NCBI GenBank assembly: GCA_026874595.1
Contig: CM049312.1
Span: 28,387,956-28,451,955, forward strand
Length of the DNA: 64,000 nt
Direction of reading: 5' to 3'
From: Sipunculus nudus
Lineage: Eukaryota; Annelida; Sipuncula; Golfingiida; Sipunculidae
Shown piece by piece: positions 1-10,299 of this stretch; position 1 is the first letter of the stretch, and every line of letters begins with the position of its first letter. Both the position numbers and the translations under genes were made by a program. The notes below the pieces were generated by a model. The model worked only from the letters and a program-made list of their open reading frames with translations. It had not been told where the DNA came from and did not search any database.

Positions 1-399
1 AAACCATTTCTCTCAGCTAAAATCAATGTAGTTCCATGGTTCACGCACCACACATCAAATTTTGACCAGTCTCCATCAATGGTGATCCTTGTTATTGGCA
101 GAGGTATGCGTGCTATTTATATACACTTTATACGAATTGATACTTAAAAATTGTAAACGAATAAAAAATATGCAATAAACACAGACGCTTCCATATTAGG
201 TATTACACAATGTACATTACCTCATTTTGAAAATGGCCAAGGGATGACACAATATTACAGAAAGGATTTACAAGGTATTGAACTTGTACATTATTAATCC
301 ACTTAAAAGTAAAGCTTAGGACCCGAAGGCAAGAGATGGTCACTAGAAAACCATCAGGCCACCGTTAATATATACATTACAGAAACTGGGTTGTTGCCA
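1..399. other. Non-coding stretch, nothing recognised
   Basis: AT-rich sequence without a convincing ORF, RNA gene or repeat structure that I can see. It ends where the GGTACA hexamer arrays begin. Confidence 0.4.
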
Positions 400-409
400 G
401 GTACATGCA

Positions 410-546
410 AAAGTACCTAGGTACAGGTACAGGTAGTTGCTAATTGGTCAGGTACAGGTACAGGTACAGGTACAGCATTATTGTAGAGTACCTAGGTACA
501 GGTACAGGTACTTAAGAAAGTACCTAGGTACAGGTACAGATACATT
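410..546. repeat. GGTACA hexamer minisatellite, left array
   Basis: Short runs of the hexamer GGTACA (equivalently CAGGTA) separated by 15-30 bp spacers. Several runs begin with the 12-bp palindrome GTACCTAGGTAC. The same pattern returns at about 1417-1875, so the two arrays bracket about 0.9 kb. This is seen directly; no function is implied. Confidence 0.85.
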
Positions 547-1198
547 TTAAAGATATTTGAACTAATGATAATTGCAAAAATTTCTTGTAGATATGCGATC
601 ATAATTTGTAATAGAATGGCTGAATACATCATTAAAAAGTTTTAAATTATATCTTATTATGTCATCACGAAAAAAAACAAGCCAGCTGCAAATGTAAAGG
701 ATCGCCTTTCGTAAATGTGAGAAATGAATGAAGCTAAAATATAATGTCACTCTTTCAAATCAAGTTTTGAGTTTAAGAGTAATGTTTTAAAGTCCAAATC
801 TCTTGAAGCACCACACACTCTTTAAAATAAAGAGGCTTGACAACTTGACTGAAAGGGAAAATCTTATAATCAGTTTTTATAGACTAACTTCACGACATGA
901 ACAATAATACATACATAATTAGAAGTAACGATAAACATGTTCATTGCAGTAAGTCACACTGTGGAATGTTTTTTTAGAATTAAGAGCACATGCATTTGAT
1001 GCTTGAGCAGGGACTTTTTTCTGTGAAATGGAATGTTCTGCTTTTTTTGGCATATGTTGAGAGTTCAGTTACACGATCTGTACCTTCTTCACTTCTTCGT
1101 TTTTCCTTCACCAATGTTCTTTTAATACTAAACAACAGGTATCTACATGGGGCATGTGAGCAACAATATCCTAATCCTTTTCTCTCTACCCTTTATAT

Positions 1199-1705
1199 CT
1201 GATAATGCCACAATGAACTTCCTGTGTAGATGCTGGAGGTAGCCAGGCCAGCATGCATACTAGCCATAGCCCAGTCAACTTTAAAGGCTGCTTGGATAAA
1301 ACCTTAGTAATTACCTCTGCCTGGATAACGGTGACAGCTCAGTACACTTACTTGACCCAACCTGATGTCCATTTCCAGTATCATTACCTGTAATCCCCAT
1401 AACTGTGAATAGTGCACCTAGGTACAAGTACCATTACCTGGCCCCAACCCTGTTCTGTGTCTACATTGCATGGGCATTAGCAGCCCTGTTCCTATCCTTT
1501 GTCAGTTGCCTGATACTTGTGCTGATAATGTCACAATAAACTTCCTGTTTAGAGGCTGGAGGTTGACCAGCTTGATAGCCCCACTAGCTACAAAGGCAGC
1601 AAGGATGAATGCTTTGTAATTACCCCTGCCTGAGATAGGTAACTGACCTGACAGGGGTGACAGCTTTGTTCAAGCAATCGACCCAAGCCTGGTGTCCATT
1701 TCCAG
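1199..1705. repeat. Diverged tandem duplication, about 320-bp offset
   Basis: The block at about 1199-1388 (from 'gataatgccacaatgaactt' to 'tccatttccagtatca') recurs at about 1523-1715 with many substitutions and small indels. Both contain 'cttcctgt', 'gatgtcc/ggtgtcc' and 'atttccagtatca' in the same order. It lies between the two GGTACA arrays and is probably part of the same repetitive unit. Confidence 0.75.
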
Positions 1706-1875
1706 TATCACATTTGTACCTGAAATACCTTATACCAGGTACAGGTACTTTAGTTCCAGGTACAGGTACAGGTACAAGGTATATTTCCTACTCATGAAAG
1801 CCAGGTACAGGTACAGGTACAGGTACTCTGAATTGTGTACCTAGGTACAGGTACAGGTACAGGTACCTGGCCCCA
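1417..1875. repeat. GGTACA hexamer minisatellite, right array
   Basis: A second set of GGTACA runs, densest at 1735-1875, again with the GTACCTAGGTAC-type palindrome. It mirrors the array at 410-546. Confidence 0.85.
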
Positions 1876-1880
1876 ACCAT

Positions 1881-2250
1881 GTACAGAAAAGATGCAAACT
1901 TACTCGCACCACATAATATAACATATATAATTACTCATTCTTATAAATTAAAATGAAAGTGTTGCTCGCAAATATGTTGCTCGGTCATACTATGTATGTA
2001 ATTACAACAACATAAATAAAAACGGACAAGATAACGTCAACTAAAATAAAATAAAACAATAAAGCAGTAGAAGCTAGATAAATAATTATGCATGCTAATT
2101 AAAACTTGCCTAAAAATTGTGCTGGACACTTTTCCTTATTACTCACTTTACAGGCCTGGTGCACTTGGCCTAGACTTTTCAGGAATCCATAAGTAATTGA
2201 ATTATCTGGTTATGAAAGACAAATAAGATCCTGTGGAAAACAATCACAAC
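1881..2250. other. Non-coding AT-rich stretch
   Basis: No ORF, tRNA-like fold or repeat recognised. Confidence 0.4.
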
Positions 2251-2252
2251 AT

Positions 2253-2474
2253 TTAGGAAGGGTTACAATCTGGCAAGTACTGAAAATAGTCATGTTGTCC
2301 CCGACACTTCAAGGCTACACCCACTTGTCCATTGTCTGACCTGGCTGTACTTGGACAGATAGCACTGCCCCAGGGCAAGTTTAATCCTTGACTCTGTGTC
2401 TCCGCTGTACACGTAAACAAAGCTTGCTGGCTGGTATACACATATGTCACATTGAAGAACCCTGTGTACTGCAT
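2253..2474 (-). CDS. Possible orphan terminal exon of an unrecognised Cys-containing protein
   Basis: A 73-codon open frame on the - strand ends in a stop. Its translation has a balanced, protein-like composition, unlike the low-complexity frames around it: FNVTYVYTS near the start, four cysteines (FTC, AIC, LKC, PDC), NLPWGSAICP in the middle and QHDYFQYLPDC near the end. The regular Cys spacing suggests an extracellular domain, possibly the last exon of a secreted protein. An AG just upstream of the ATG could be a splice acceptor but its pyrimidine tract is weak. I do not recognise the family and see no partner exons. It could equally be a fragment of a processed gene or a chance frame. Confidence 0.3.
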   Translation of the reverse strand: MQYTGFFNVTYVYTSQQALFTCTAETQSQGLNLPWGSAICPSTARSDNGQVGVALKCRGQHDYFQYLPDCNPS

Positions 2475-2499
2475 GCTGATCTTGACCCAAGGTCAACTA

Positions 2500-3243
2500 T
2501 ACAAGGGGTACCATGTTTCTTTAAGTAATAACAAATTAATGATTTTCTTTTATAACACCTTAATATATTAAAAATATGATATCTTAAAAGACCTTAGATA
2601 TGACAAATAAAGGATATCTTGACACTGGTCAGTGCTTATACTTGGAGAAAGTTATTATCCTTTTACACTTATATATTCAAAATGATCTGGATAAAGAGGT
2701 CACTAGTGCTTAAACCCTTAGTTTCAAAACAAATACTAATTATGGTATAAGGGAAGCGTCACGGTGAGGTATATCGAAAGGGGAACACCTGCTCTTCGTA
2801 TACATGTTATAAAAAGGCTGATAAAAACATAACGACACTATATTATTCATTGATGTCTACAAAAATTTATTTGTTAATGTTTTTAGGATTGACAAGGGCA
2901 TATATTCATAACCAAAACTTCAGAAATGTCAACATTATCTTGTCAAATCATCAACAGCGAAAAGTTTGAATAAAGATCTGTGAAATTTCTTCAGGATGTT
3001 TTATTTATATCATAATTAATTGCTTTTTCAACAAAAACATGTAATACATATATATGTATGATTATATATATTAGTGACTTTTTCCGACTGTTTGCAAATA
3101 CAATACAGCTTATTTGGTTAAAACAATGAAAAGCAATGAGGATTAGAAAACAGGGCTTCGCCTTATATTAATCCTTTTCCTCGAACTACACATAAGGACA
3201 AAATCAACATAATAAATACATGTGCAATCATCAGAATACACAC

Positions 3244-3246
<3 letters not shown>
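2500..3246. other. AT-rich non-coding stretch
   Basis: No gene recognised. It separates the possible exon at 2253-2474 from the 3' side of the minus-strand LINE. Confidence 0.4.

Positions 3247-3302
<56 letters not shown>
3247..3302. repeat. (TA)n microsatellite
   Basis: Uninterrupted TA dinucleotides over about 55 bp, close to the likely 3' end of the minus-strand LINE. Confidence 0.95.
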
Positions 3303-3306
<4 letters not shown>

Positions 3307-3599
3307 TACTCAAATAAAGCATAACACACGAATGAGTATATGTTCAAACATTATCCATGAATGTTAAGGTGAGCAACCTTGGGAACTGGCAACATATGTG
3401 CTGGGGGATCTATGTGTAATTCTATTACATCTATTATGCCATCTAGGAAGTATAATAACATGACCGACAAATAACTATGTGAATCGTGTTGTTACAGAAA
3501 TAAAGTTGTAAATATGGCCGAACATCTTACAGTTTTCATCATATGATAAATCGTCACTCCCCATTAAGAGAACCTTTATGTTTTGATAAGCATCAGGAA

Positions 3600-3795
3600 T
3601 GTTTTAGAGAAAATTCACTCTGTGTGTGGCATACAATAGACAAATTAACAAATAGTGTTCGGGGGTCTCCTCGTGCTGCCCAAAAGAACAAAATGGATTG
3701 TCAATACAATGGTTTGCGTACAGGTGAGCTTTCAACGAGCTACAACCCAGTCTCATTCTTGTGTGGAATATCTGTGCAGCTCAGCTTTCTCTAAA
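3600..3795 (-). pseudogene. LINE A ORF2, C-terminal Cys/His tail
   Basis: Read on the - strand, this stretch encodes RIRLGCSSLKAHLYANHC followed by a C-x2-G...H-x4-C arrangement (CSFGQHEE, EHYLLIC). This resembles the zinc-knuckle-like tail that follows the RT in many CR1/jockey-type LINEs. It is separated from the RT piece ending at 4060 by frameshifts and stops. It was identified by frame-by-frame reading. Confidence 0.6.
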
Positions 3796-4059
3796 ATGAC
3801 TAAAATGTACAGGGGGACTAGGTAAATTTCCTTCTATTCTTCTTTTAAAACTATGAATTGACGGACTATCTCTCGTCACCTGCTCTAAAGAATTCCCAGT
3901 TTTGTCGTAGACATAATAAACGAATTTAGTCTGGCCGAGGTGCGAGCTGCTGGTGCCCGCAAATCGGCTTTATTACGTAATTCGATTCTTGGGGAGTTTC
4001 CGACAGTGTTCGGTATTAGCTGGCATAGATATGCGGGTTGCAAACCCTTTAAGCATTTT

Positions 4060-4431
4060 TCAAAATAACACCAAATTTTTAACTCTTCGCCTCTCTGCTA
4101 GAGTTTGCCATCCTGTTTCAGTATAAATTAGTATATGACTGGTGCCTCTAGTGGCTGCAGCTAATTGAACCTGCTCGATTTGTTTTGTGTCTGCATCTGT
4201 GCAGCCGTCCCAAAGTTCACACGCATATTCTAAAATTGGCCAAATAAAAGATTTATATAATATTTCAAGTGTTTTCCTATTAAGTCTATACATCATGGTT
4301 CTAAGAATATCTACTCTTTTCCCAGCTTTGTCACAAATAAAATTTATATGATCCTTCCAGGTACCAACATTAATGAAAATTACTTCTAGATGTTTATGTG
4401 TTTTTACTTTTTCCAGTGGATCGCCAAACAT
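4060..4431 (-). pseudogene. LINE A ORF2, region after the RT core
   Basis: A 123-codon frame matching the thumb/connection part of LINE reverse transcriptases: KTHKHLEVIF (the 'K.LGV' region), then WPILEYACELWDG (the common 'P.LEYA..VW' motif) and IEQVQLAAATRGT ('IE.VQ..AAR'). It continues the RT of the neighbouring piece at 4523-5248 after a frameshift around 4440-4520. It is non-functional on its own. Confidence 0.85.
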
Positions 4432-4522
4432 ATATAACGCCGGAGTATTAATAGTTTTTTTTACTGAAAATTACTACCTTACTGTTTACTTACTGTTTTA
4501 CCGTTACTTACTTTGACTGAAT

Positions 4523-5485
4523 TTAACGAACCACTTTTTTGCATGAAATATCATTATTCAGACTATTTGACATAGAAAACATATCGCCTCCGACAACAAA
4601 TAATGAAGCATCATCAGCATACAGTCTTATATTAGTCTTTACAAAATCTTTTATGTCATTTATAATAACAAGGAACAAAAGCGGTCCCAGTATTGAGCCC
4701 TGTGGTAACCATGCTGGAACATGCAAGTATGAAGAAGAAACATTATTTGAAATTACCCTTTGTTGTCTATTAGATAAATAATCCCGTAGCCAATCTAACA
4801 ATTTACCCCGGATACCAATGACACTCAGTCTGTACAATAGCCCGTCGTACCAGACTCTATCAAAGGCATTAGAGGTGTCCAGAGAGACAAATGAAGTTTC
4901 CTTTCCCGCATCCATTGCATTAGAAATTATGTCATATAATTCGCATAACTGATACGTACAAGCCGACTGTTCAGTGGTGAGTTTCTCATTTGAATATAAG
5001 AAATTAAAGAGGTACTTATAAACACACTTTTCAAATATTTTTCCTACAGAGCTCAGTAGTGACACAGGTATGTAATTACCCACATTTTGTTTACATCCTT
5101 TTTTGTGGATGGGGAGGACATTGGCTAGTTTCCACTGACATGGGAACCGTGCTTTGTCTAAAGACCAGTTAAACATCTGCGTCAGATCCTTTGTTAATGA
5201 ATATGCACACATTTTTAGCCTTGCGCGGGGATATACCGTCCGGTCCACATGCTTTGTTAGAATCTAAGCTGCTTAATATATCAAAAACATCTTGTTCTGA
5301 TATTGAGACTCTGTCCAATACCGCTGTGTCGTTGTCAGCCTTTTCTGATTCATTGGCAACGACGATATTGTCAACTGGAAGCGGAGGGATCGAATTTGAG
5401 ACAGATGTTTGTCTAAAGTATGTCTTAACCAGTTTCCACCATAATTTTGATGGAACCGAAGTAGGGGGGGGGGTTCACCTTTTCG
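4523..5485 (-). pseudogene. LINE A ORF2, reverse transcriptase core
   Basis: The RT palm and fingers are readable. The frame begins in the stretch EQDVFDILSSLDSNKACGPD (about 5330-5250), then after a frameshift near 5240 comes FPCQWKLANVLPIHKKG, FDRVWYDGLLYRL, WLPQGSILGPLLF and the catalytic box LYADDASLF. The two adjacent Asp of YADD and the upstream Asp in SLDTSNAFD supply the metal ligands. Family knowledge: this enzyme copies the element RNA at the nicked target. Frameshifts make this copy inactive. Confidence 0.9.
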
Positions 5486-6331
5486 TCATTTTTTTATAAG
5501 ATTCATATTTCGCACTGCGTATCTGATCAATGACCATGTTACGAGCACGCCGAAAGAGAGCCCAGTACTCCTCTCTTTAGTCCGTTTAGCCCGAGTATGA
5601 AGCCTATTTCTATGTCTTGTGTGACTTCTGAGGTGACTGGTAAACCATTTTTCAACACAGCCGTCGATATCACGTGACATATCTATACGATGTCTAGCCA
5701 CTGTTGTATTAAGGCCAGGAACATTAGCTATGTCATATTTATAAATTTTTCTCTCGAAACATCCATTCTTTTTTAGTTGAATATAGACTGGATTGTGGTC
5801 ACTGCAGAAAGGCGGAATTGTACCTACCTCTAGAATTAGGTCATTGAACGTAACAGCAATTAGGTCAATACAAGTGGCACTACTATTAGTTATTCTAATG
5901 GGCTCATCTATCACATTGGTGAAGTTAAAAGTTGACATTATGCGTTTAAAAATCGTGCTTGGTGCGCTCGGGCTCATCATGTCTGCATTAAAGTCCCCTG
6001 TTATTATAAAACGAACAATATTTCCCCCTTTCGCGGCTTCCAACGACGTTTCTAAGTGTGACCAGAGTTCTGTTCTCTCATTAGGTGCCCGGTAATAAAC
6101 CCCTATTAATAGTTAACATGGACCCTGTAATTCATCCCACACACATTCCACACTTTGAATTTCCAGATCATTGCGGCGCCGTATTGGTAAATCAGAAACT
6201 GCATAAAGTGCAACTCCCCCGCCCCTACTACCAGCGCGGTCATGCCTGAACGGCTCCTGAAATCCGCTTATGTTAATCTGACTGTTATCTATGCTTGGAT
6301 TCAATCAAGTCTCAGTGAGTGCGATTATGTC
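5486..6331 (-). pseudogene. LINE A ORF2, AP-like endonuclease (main part)
   Basis: The - strand reads LTET then a stop where Trp is expected (TGA for TGG), LNPSIDNSQINISGFQ, RAGSRGGGVALY, GVYYRAPNE, IITGDFNADMM and SDHNPVYIQL. GDFN and SDH are the catalytic motifs of exonuclease/endonuclease/phosphatase-fold LINE endonucleases, which nick the target to start reverse transcription. A frameshift near 6110 and the TGA near 6306 disable it. The N-terminal part lies beyond the inserted element, at 7030-7206. Confidence 0.88.
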
Positions 6332-7029
6332 TACGCTCTTTACACAGCGCTTTACCTATAGGGCTACTTCCTATATCGTAAGGCGCTGTTTGTTATGACC
6401 TCGTATCCTGCTTTGCAACACCAGAGGGGAGCACTGTATTTTTGTCCAATCAGATTAAACTTTGTGCTGGAAGACAAAGCCAAGCGAGGAATACACGGAG
6501 CCAATCATATTCATTTCTTTTTGAGTGACAGCTCCTCCCCCAGCGTAACCGTCTAAACAGGCCACAGGCTCAGAGAGAATTGCCCCTGACGTGGTTTGCT
6601 TAGGGCCTTGGCACATAGGATGCTCGGCCGGTGAGCTGAAATTCAAACGAAACGTAACAACAAAGGCTGCGTGCACACCTCGCTGGCTGGTTTCAGTTCT
6701 GCAGACAACAGATACATGGCTACGCTAACACAGTCATAATGTCATAATCGAATCGGTCGATGATGCGAGAATGCAGAGGGAGCAATTTAAATTCGACCGG
6801 AAACTCATCAAACGGCGCTTGAAGCGCGGCAATGGGCGGAGCCAGGATGCCTGTTGAGTGTTTGTTTTTTGGCATCTGATTGGCTGCTTGTCACATCGTA
6901 CGCACGTTTATTTCAGTGGACAACAAACCGCCACCTGGTGTCTAAATATATCATAAACGGTCACAGCTGGCAGCGTGAAAATCAGTTGCTACTTTAGAAG
7001 CGCAAGATTTCCGCTGCCTCGGGAGCGTA
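6332..7029. mobile_element. Non-autonomous DNA transposon nested in LINE A (9-bp TSD)
   Basis: The 698-bp segment is bounded by direct copies of GATTATGTC (6323-6331 and 7030-7038). Removing the segment and one copy restores the LINE frame exactly (…SHYDII then ALTET). Its ends are imperfect inverted repeats: the left end reads TACGCTC then CAGCG after six bases, and the right end reversed reads the same pattern. A 9-bp duplication with short inverted ends fits Mutator-like or Merlin-like elements (family knowledge). No transposase is visible inside. Confidence 0.85.
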
Positions 7030-7206
7030 GATTATGTCATAATGACTTAACTCTGCTGAAACACTCTCCACCTTGTTCCTCAGACTCCTGACGTTTAGGT
7101 GTGCCATGGATAATGAACGTGACGCTCTAACTGTACCGGCTGGTCCTGGGTTAGGGTGAATGTCCCCTGAGTTACATAATTCACAGCGTAAATAGACTGT
7201 ACACAC
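7030..7206 (-). pseudogene. LINE A ORF2 N-terminus with 2A-like GDIHPNPGP
   Basis: The frame begins MCTVYLRCELCNSGDIHPNP and continues GP, then SMAHLNVRSLRNKV, the first conserved strand of LINE endonucleases. GDIHPNPGP resembles the 2A 'D-V/I-E-x-NPGP' consensus with His in place of Glu; similar N-terminal motifs occur in other invertebrate LINEs. The frame then runs into the inserted element at 7029. Confidence 0.8.
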
Positions 7207-7209
7207 AAT

Positions 7210-8060
7210 GGAAACGCACCTTCTGACCTTTTCTACAACTAAATACAGTTATTTGTGTTCTTAAAATAGCTCTGCTCTGGGTCCCAGAAGTATCGTTGGC
7301 TCGTTTGTCATGATAATTATTCAACATAGTCAGTCGATGACCAAACTTTAGGCCTATTTTGTAAACAGAACAAACGAGCCCATTGCATAACATAACACCT
7401 ACGTAGACCCCTTGCTCTCATGATGTTTGGAGGTGTGCCAAATTCGTAAAATTGTTGCTCATTGTGACAGTGTAATACAATAATTCTTCTTATTGAGCTA
7501 ATCACGCATACTGGTAAAATGTTAAAACATGCTACAATACAAAAAATATAATTAAAAAGTGCATTTTCGCCATTGAGAAAAAATTTAAACAAAATAAAAA
7601 CATATGTATATCATATTTGACCTATTCATGGTAGTTAAGGTTTCCGTGGGCTCGATCTCTGTAGTTCAGACGGTTTGCAAATTTAACACTGCAAGGTCTG
7701 CTTGATTACGGCAGTCGTATATATACTTTTGGCAACACAAACATTTGTATATGTCAATGAATACAAACGCACACACATACGTATATATAAATACAAATTT
7801 TAAACATTTGTGCACATATGTCACTGAGACGGATTTATGTTGTTCAGTCAACAATATCAAAGACCACACAGTCCAATCTATAATTATTATTGTCCAGTTC
7901 TAAGCGACAAAAGCTGCTCAACATTTATAACACGGACTGCCTTTAGCGTGTTTCCGCTCTTGACCCTGACAAACACATTGCCATCAGCTGTCCAGGTGTA
8001 CTCGACTTGTTTCTGGCGTTTCATTTCAGGAAAGCGATACCCAAAAGCAGCACGATACTG
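7210..8060. other. LINE A region between ORF1 and ORF2
   Basis: About 850 bp, AT-rich, without recognisable protein similarity. It is longer than the usual ORF1-ORF2 spacing, so it may hold a further insertion or a badly eroded ORF1 C-terminus. Confidence 0.4.
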
Positions 8061-8062
8061 AG

Positions 8063-8539
8063 TTAATTCATCGGCCTGGAATATATTACTATCTTTAATT
8101 TGGCCTTAGACTTGAACACCCTGGATCGGATTCGGTAATTACAGAAGCGTACGATAACAGGTCTTGGCCTACCGTTCCTGTTCTGTTTACCGGCCCTGTG
8201 CGATCTCTGAATATCTGATAAATCAATATCCTCAGTACCCAGCTTCCTTTCACATACATCCAGTACAATATTATCAGTGTTTTCTCCTTCACTTTCAGCT
8301 ACTCCAAATATACGTAAGTTCGTTCTCCGGGAATATTGCTCCAGGGCATCTACTTCAACTTGCAACTCGTCATTCTGCTTTTTCAATAATTTCATTTCGT
8401 TTTCTTGAGCGGTCATAGTGTCTTTCTGCTTTTGAATCTCTTTTTCCTGACTCTCGACTTGAATTGACAATGCATTTATGACTGAGGTAACAGCCGCCGT
8501 CATTTTGGGTTCCAAGATGGTCCATAATAGCTCCGACAA
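8063..8539 (-). pseudogene. LINE A ORF1, coiled coil plus RNA-binding domain
   Basis: About 158 codons. Residues roughly 25-70 form a heptad-like coiled coil rich in Glu, Gln and Lys (KEIQKQKDTMTAQENEMKLL). Then come the conserved 'LEQYSRRTNLRIFGV' element, a segment with DIQRSHRAGK and finally RPRPVIVRF. This matches the L1-type ORF1 layout (coiled coil, RRM-like, C-terminal domain), which binds element RNA. The likely N-terminal portion is in another frame at 8547-8804, so one frameshift separates them near 8540. The ORF ends before a full C-terminal domain. Confidence 0.8.
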
Positions 8540-8546
8540 AGCACTC

Positions 8547-8804
8547 TTAAACTCTAATATCGGCTAGTGCTACGGCCAAAGCCTTGGCGAGGGTCTCAGT
8601 TAAGTTTACACCGAGCAGTTCGTCTGAGGTTAAAGTATTATGCTCAACTTTCGATTCTCCTTTTCTTTTCGCATCTGGCTTATCATTTGCTTTAGGAGTG
8701 GATTCCAAAAGTTTTGAAGATAAAGTATTATCCATCATTGGTTGAGATTCTTCGTATATAGTCTGCAGTGAATCACGAATTGATTCTCCGAGTATTCCCG
8801 CCAT
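8547..8804 (-). pseudogene. LINE A ORF1, N-terminal part
   Basis: Starts MAGILGESIRDSL and is rich in Ser, Lys, Glu and Asp. It ends LAKALAVALADIRV before a stop, while the neighbouring frame picks up at about 8540 with LSELLWTILEPKM. This is the expected low-complexity leader of the ORF1 protein. The ATG lies about 200 bp inside the putative 5' end of the element. Confidence 0.6.
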
Positions 8805-9000
8805 ATGCGTTCCCGTGATGTTTCTTTAAGTGAGGTATTGAAAGTTCTGTTTCACCTAAAAATTACAAAAATATATTCCTTTTTGTGTACCTCGGTTAAT
8901 AATTCAGTCCATTGCTTTGGTAGCGTGTATTTGCAATGTTAATATTACTTCACATAAAAACACCCACAGAAGACTAGAGCTCCTTAAACGTGGACTTCAC

Positions 9001-9015
9001 CATCCGCCATCTTGG
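9001..9015 (-). promoter_or_regulatory. YY1-like motif at the 5' end of LINE A
   Basis: On the - strand the sequence reads CCAAGATGGCGGATG, matching the core of the vertebrate YY1 site (AAGATGGCGGC). Human L1 has a similar YY1 site at its 5' start that sets the transcription start (established). Here it lies at the apparent 5' boundary, so a comparable role is inference. Confidence 0.45.
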
Positions 9016-9090
9016 AGCATATTTTAGTTTATTTAAAGTAAACATGTCGACCCCCTTATCAAGGCTACCTGTCCACGGATGTTGTGAGTA

Positions 9091-9735
9091 ATGACGCGGT
9101 TGTCTCTCTCTCGCGCTCTCTCTCTCTCAGTTCCGTAAAGGGGTAGTGTATCCTATGATAATCAATTTTAATATCTTAATTCCTTAATTTGACATAGATG
9201 GGGATCTAAAAATACCTATATCATAAAATCCCAGAAGGGGTGCACGGTGACCCTTCCTATATTATGGCTTAAATATGATTATTTTTGTATGATTATTATA
9301 TGTTTAAAAGTGCCCGAGAAAGAGTTTCCATTATCTTTAAAACCAATAAACACCTTCAGGTTCAGACAAATAACAATTCAAGGTGTCAAGGAAGGATCAC
9401 AGTGAAAATCAATGCATCTGGAGAGGAACATGGAACATAACATCTGTCTTATTTACAAGGGGACCATAAAATAGAATTAACCATAGGTCATTCGTTGAAG
9501 GTGTATATGGTCAAATACTCATAATTTTATCAACAGAATTTGTAGGAATGTCAGGAACTAATGTATAAATGCATTAGAAATATAGAAAGACGCGGTTGTC
9601 TTTAAATGGCCTAAAAGCGTAGTGTATCCCAAAATAATCTATGTTAACATCTTAATTCATTAGTTGGACATACTTGGGGATCTAAAACACCTATGTCATA
9701 AAATCCAAGAAGGGGTGCACGGTGACCCCTCCTAG
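9091..9735. repeat. Pair of direct repeats about 170 bp long
   Basis: The block 9091-9263 (from 'gacgcggttgtct' to 'ggggtgcacggtgaccc') recurs at about 9590-9730 with substitutions. Both copies include 'ggggatctaaaa' and 'gaaggggtgcacggtgaccc'. A (TC)n run sits inside the first copy only. Confidence 0.8.
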
Positions 9736-9739
9736 CCAG

Positions 9740-10082
9740 TGGACTATTACATCTTACGATTGCTACAGCATAAAACCATATTTCAGTTAATAGAATGCTT
9801 TTTCTGTTCACAACGATCGATATTAGTATTTTGACATTGTGTCCAACAGCAGGAAATATAATTTGTTTACCTAAATCAGTTCTACCTGAAAAGGATTTAC
9901 TTCAATTCCATTTAATTTTTTTTTTTTTTTGGTGTCAGAATCTCTTGAAATGTGTCTCTATGCATAGAAGCAATATATTTATTATTGGTATATATGTGCC
10001 ATATCTAATAATAACAGGTATGTCTATATTTAAAATGCTTTCAGTTGCCTCCATCTGAACACAATTCGATTTGGACGCCATT
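9740..10082. other. Non-coding stretch with poly-T
   Basis: No gene recognised. A poly-T run lies near 9917-9930. Confidence 0.4.
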
Positions 10083-10290
10083 TTTTAGTTCAGTTGACTA
10101 AAAGTCATCCAGTAATGGTCCATGGTCCGTTGTCTGTCCTTCGGCCGTCCATCCGTCGGGCCATCCGTCCGATGGACTGGCACGTTTTGTTACCGTTAGA
10201 CCTACGAATCCAAAATAAGATAATTTGTTAAATTTCCCCAAATCTCCTTCAAAACCGAAAATAGGGTCACAAGTTTCCATTAAATACCCA
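10083..10290. repeat. Dispersed repeat, 'agttcagttgactaaaagtca ... gtccgtcc' family
   Basis: Begins with a TTAGTTCAGTTGA-type box followed by CCGTCC-rich sequence. A related copy begins at about 35548. Such 'agctca..tga' plus GTCC-rich starts are, to my knowledge, common in bivalve genomes. No coding potential. Confidence 0.5.
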
Positions 10291-10299
10291 TTATCACAC

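Larger units (their letters stand above)
3303..9020 (-). mobile_element. Near-complete, decayed CR1/jockey-type LINE (element A)
   Basis: Reading right to left, the element shows a likely 5' end near 9015, an ORF1 with a coiled coil (8804-8063), and an ORF2 with an AP-like endonuclease (7206-5486), a reverse transcriptase (about 5485-4060) and a C-terminal cysteine-rich tail (about 3795-3600). Domain order and motifs (GDFNAD, SDHNPV, PQGSILGP, YADD) are those of non-LTR retrotransposons in the CR1/jockey/L2 group. Frameshifts and stops break every ORF, so the copy is dead. A 698-bp DNA element is inserted in the endonuclease (6332-7029). The 3' boundary near 3303 is a guess based on the flanking (TA)n. 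Confidence 0.85.

Noticed and set aside
3247-3302. (TA)n tracts as replication origins or CRISPR-like arrays
   Set aside because: They are plain dinucleotide microsatellites, frequent throughout the window, with no spacer structure.
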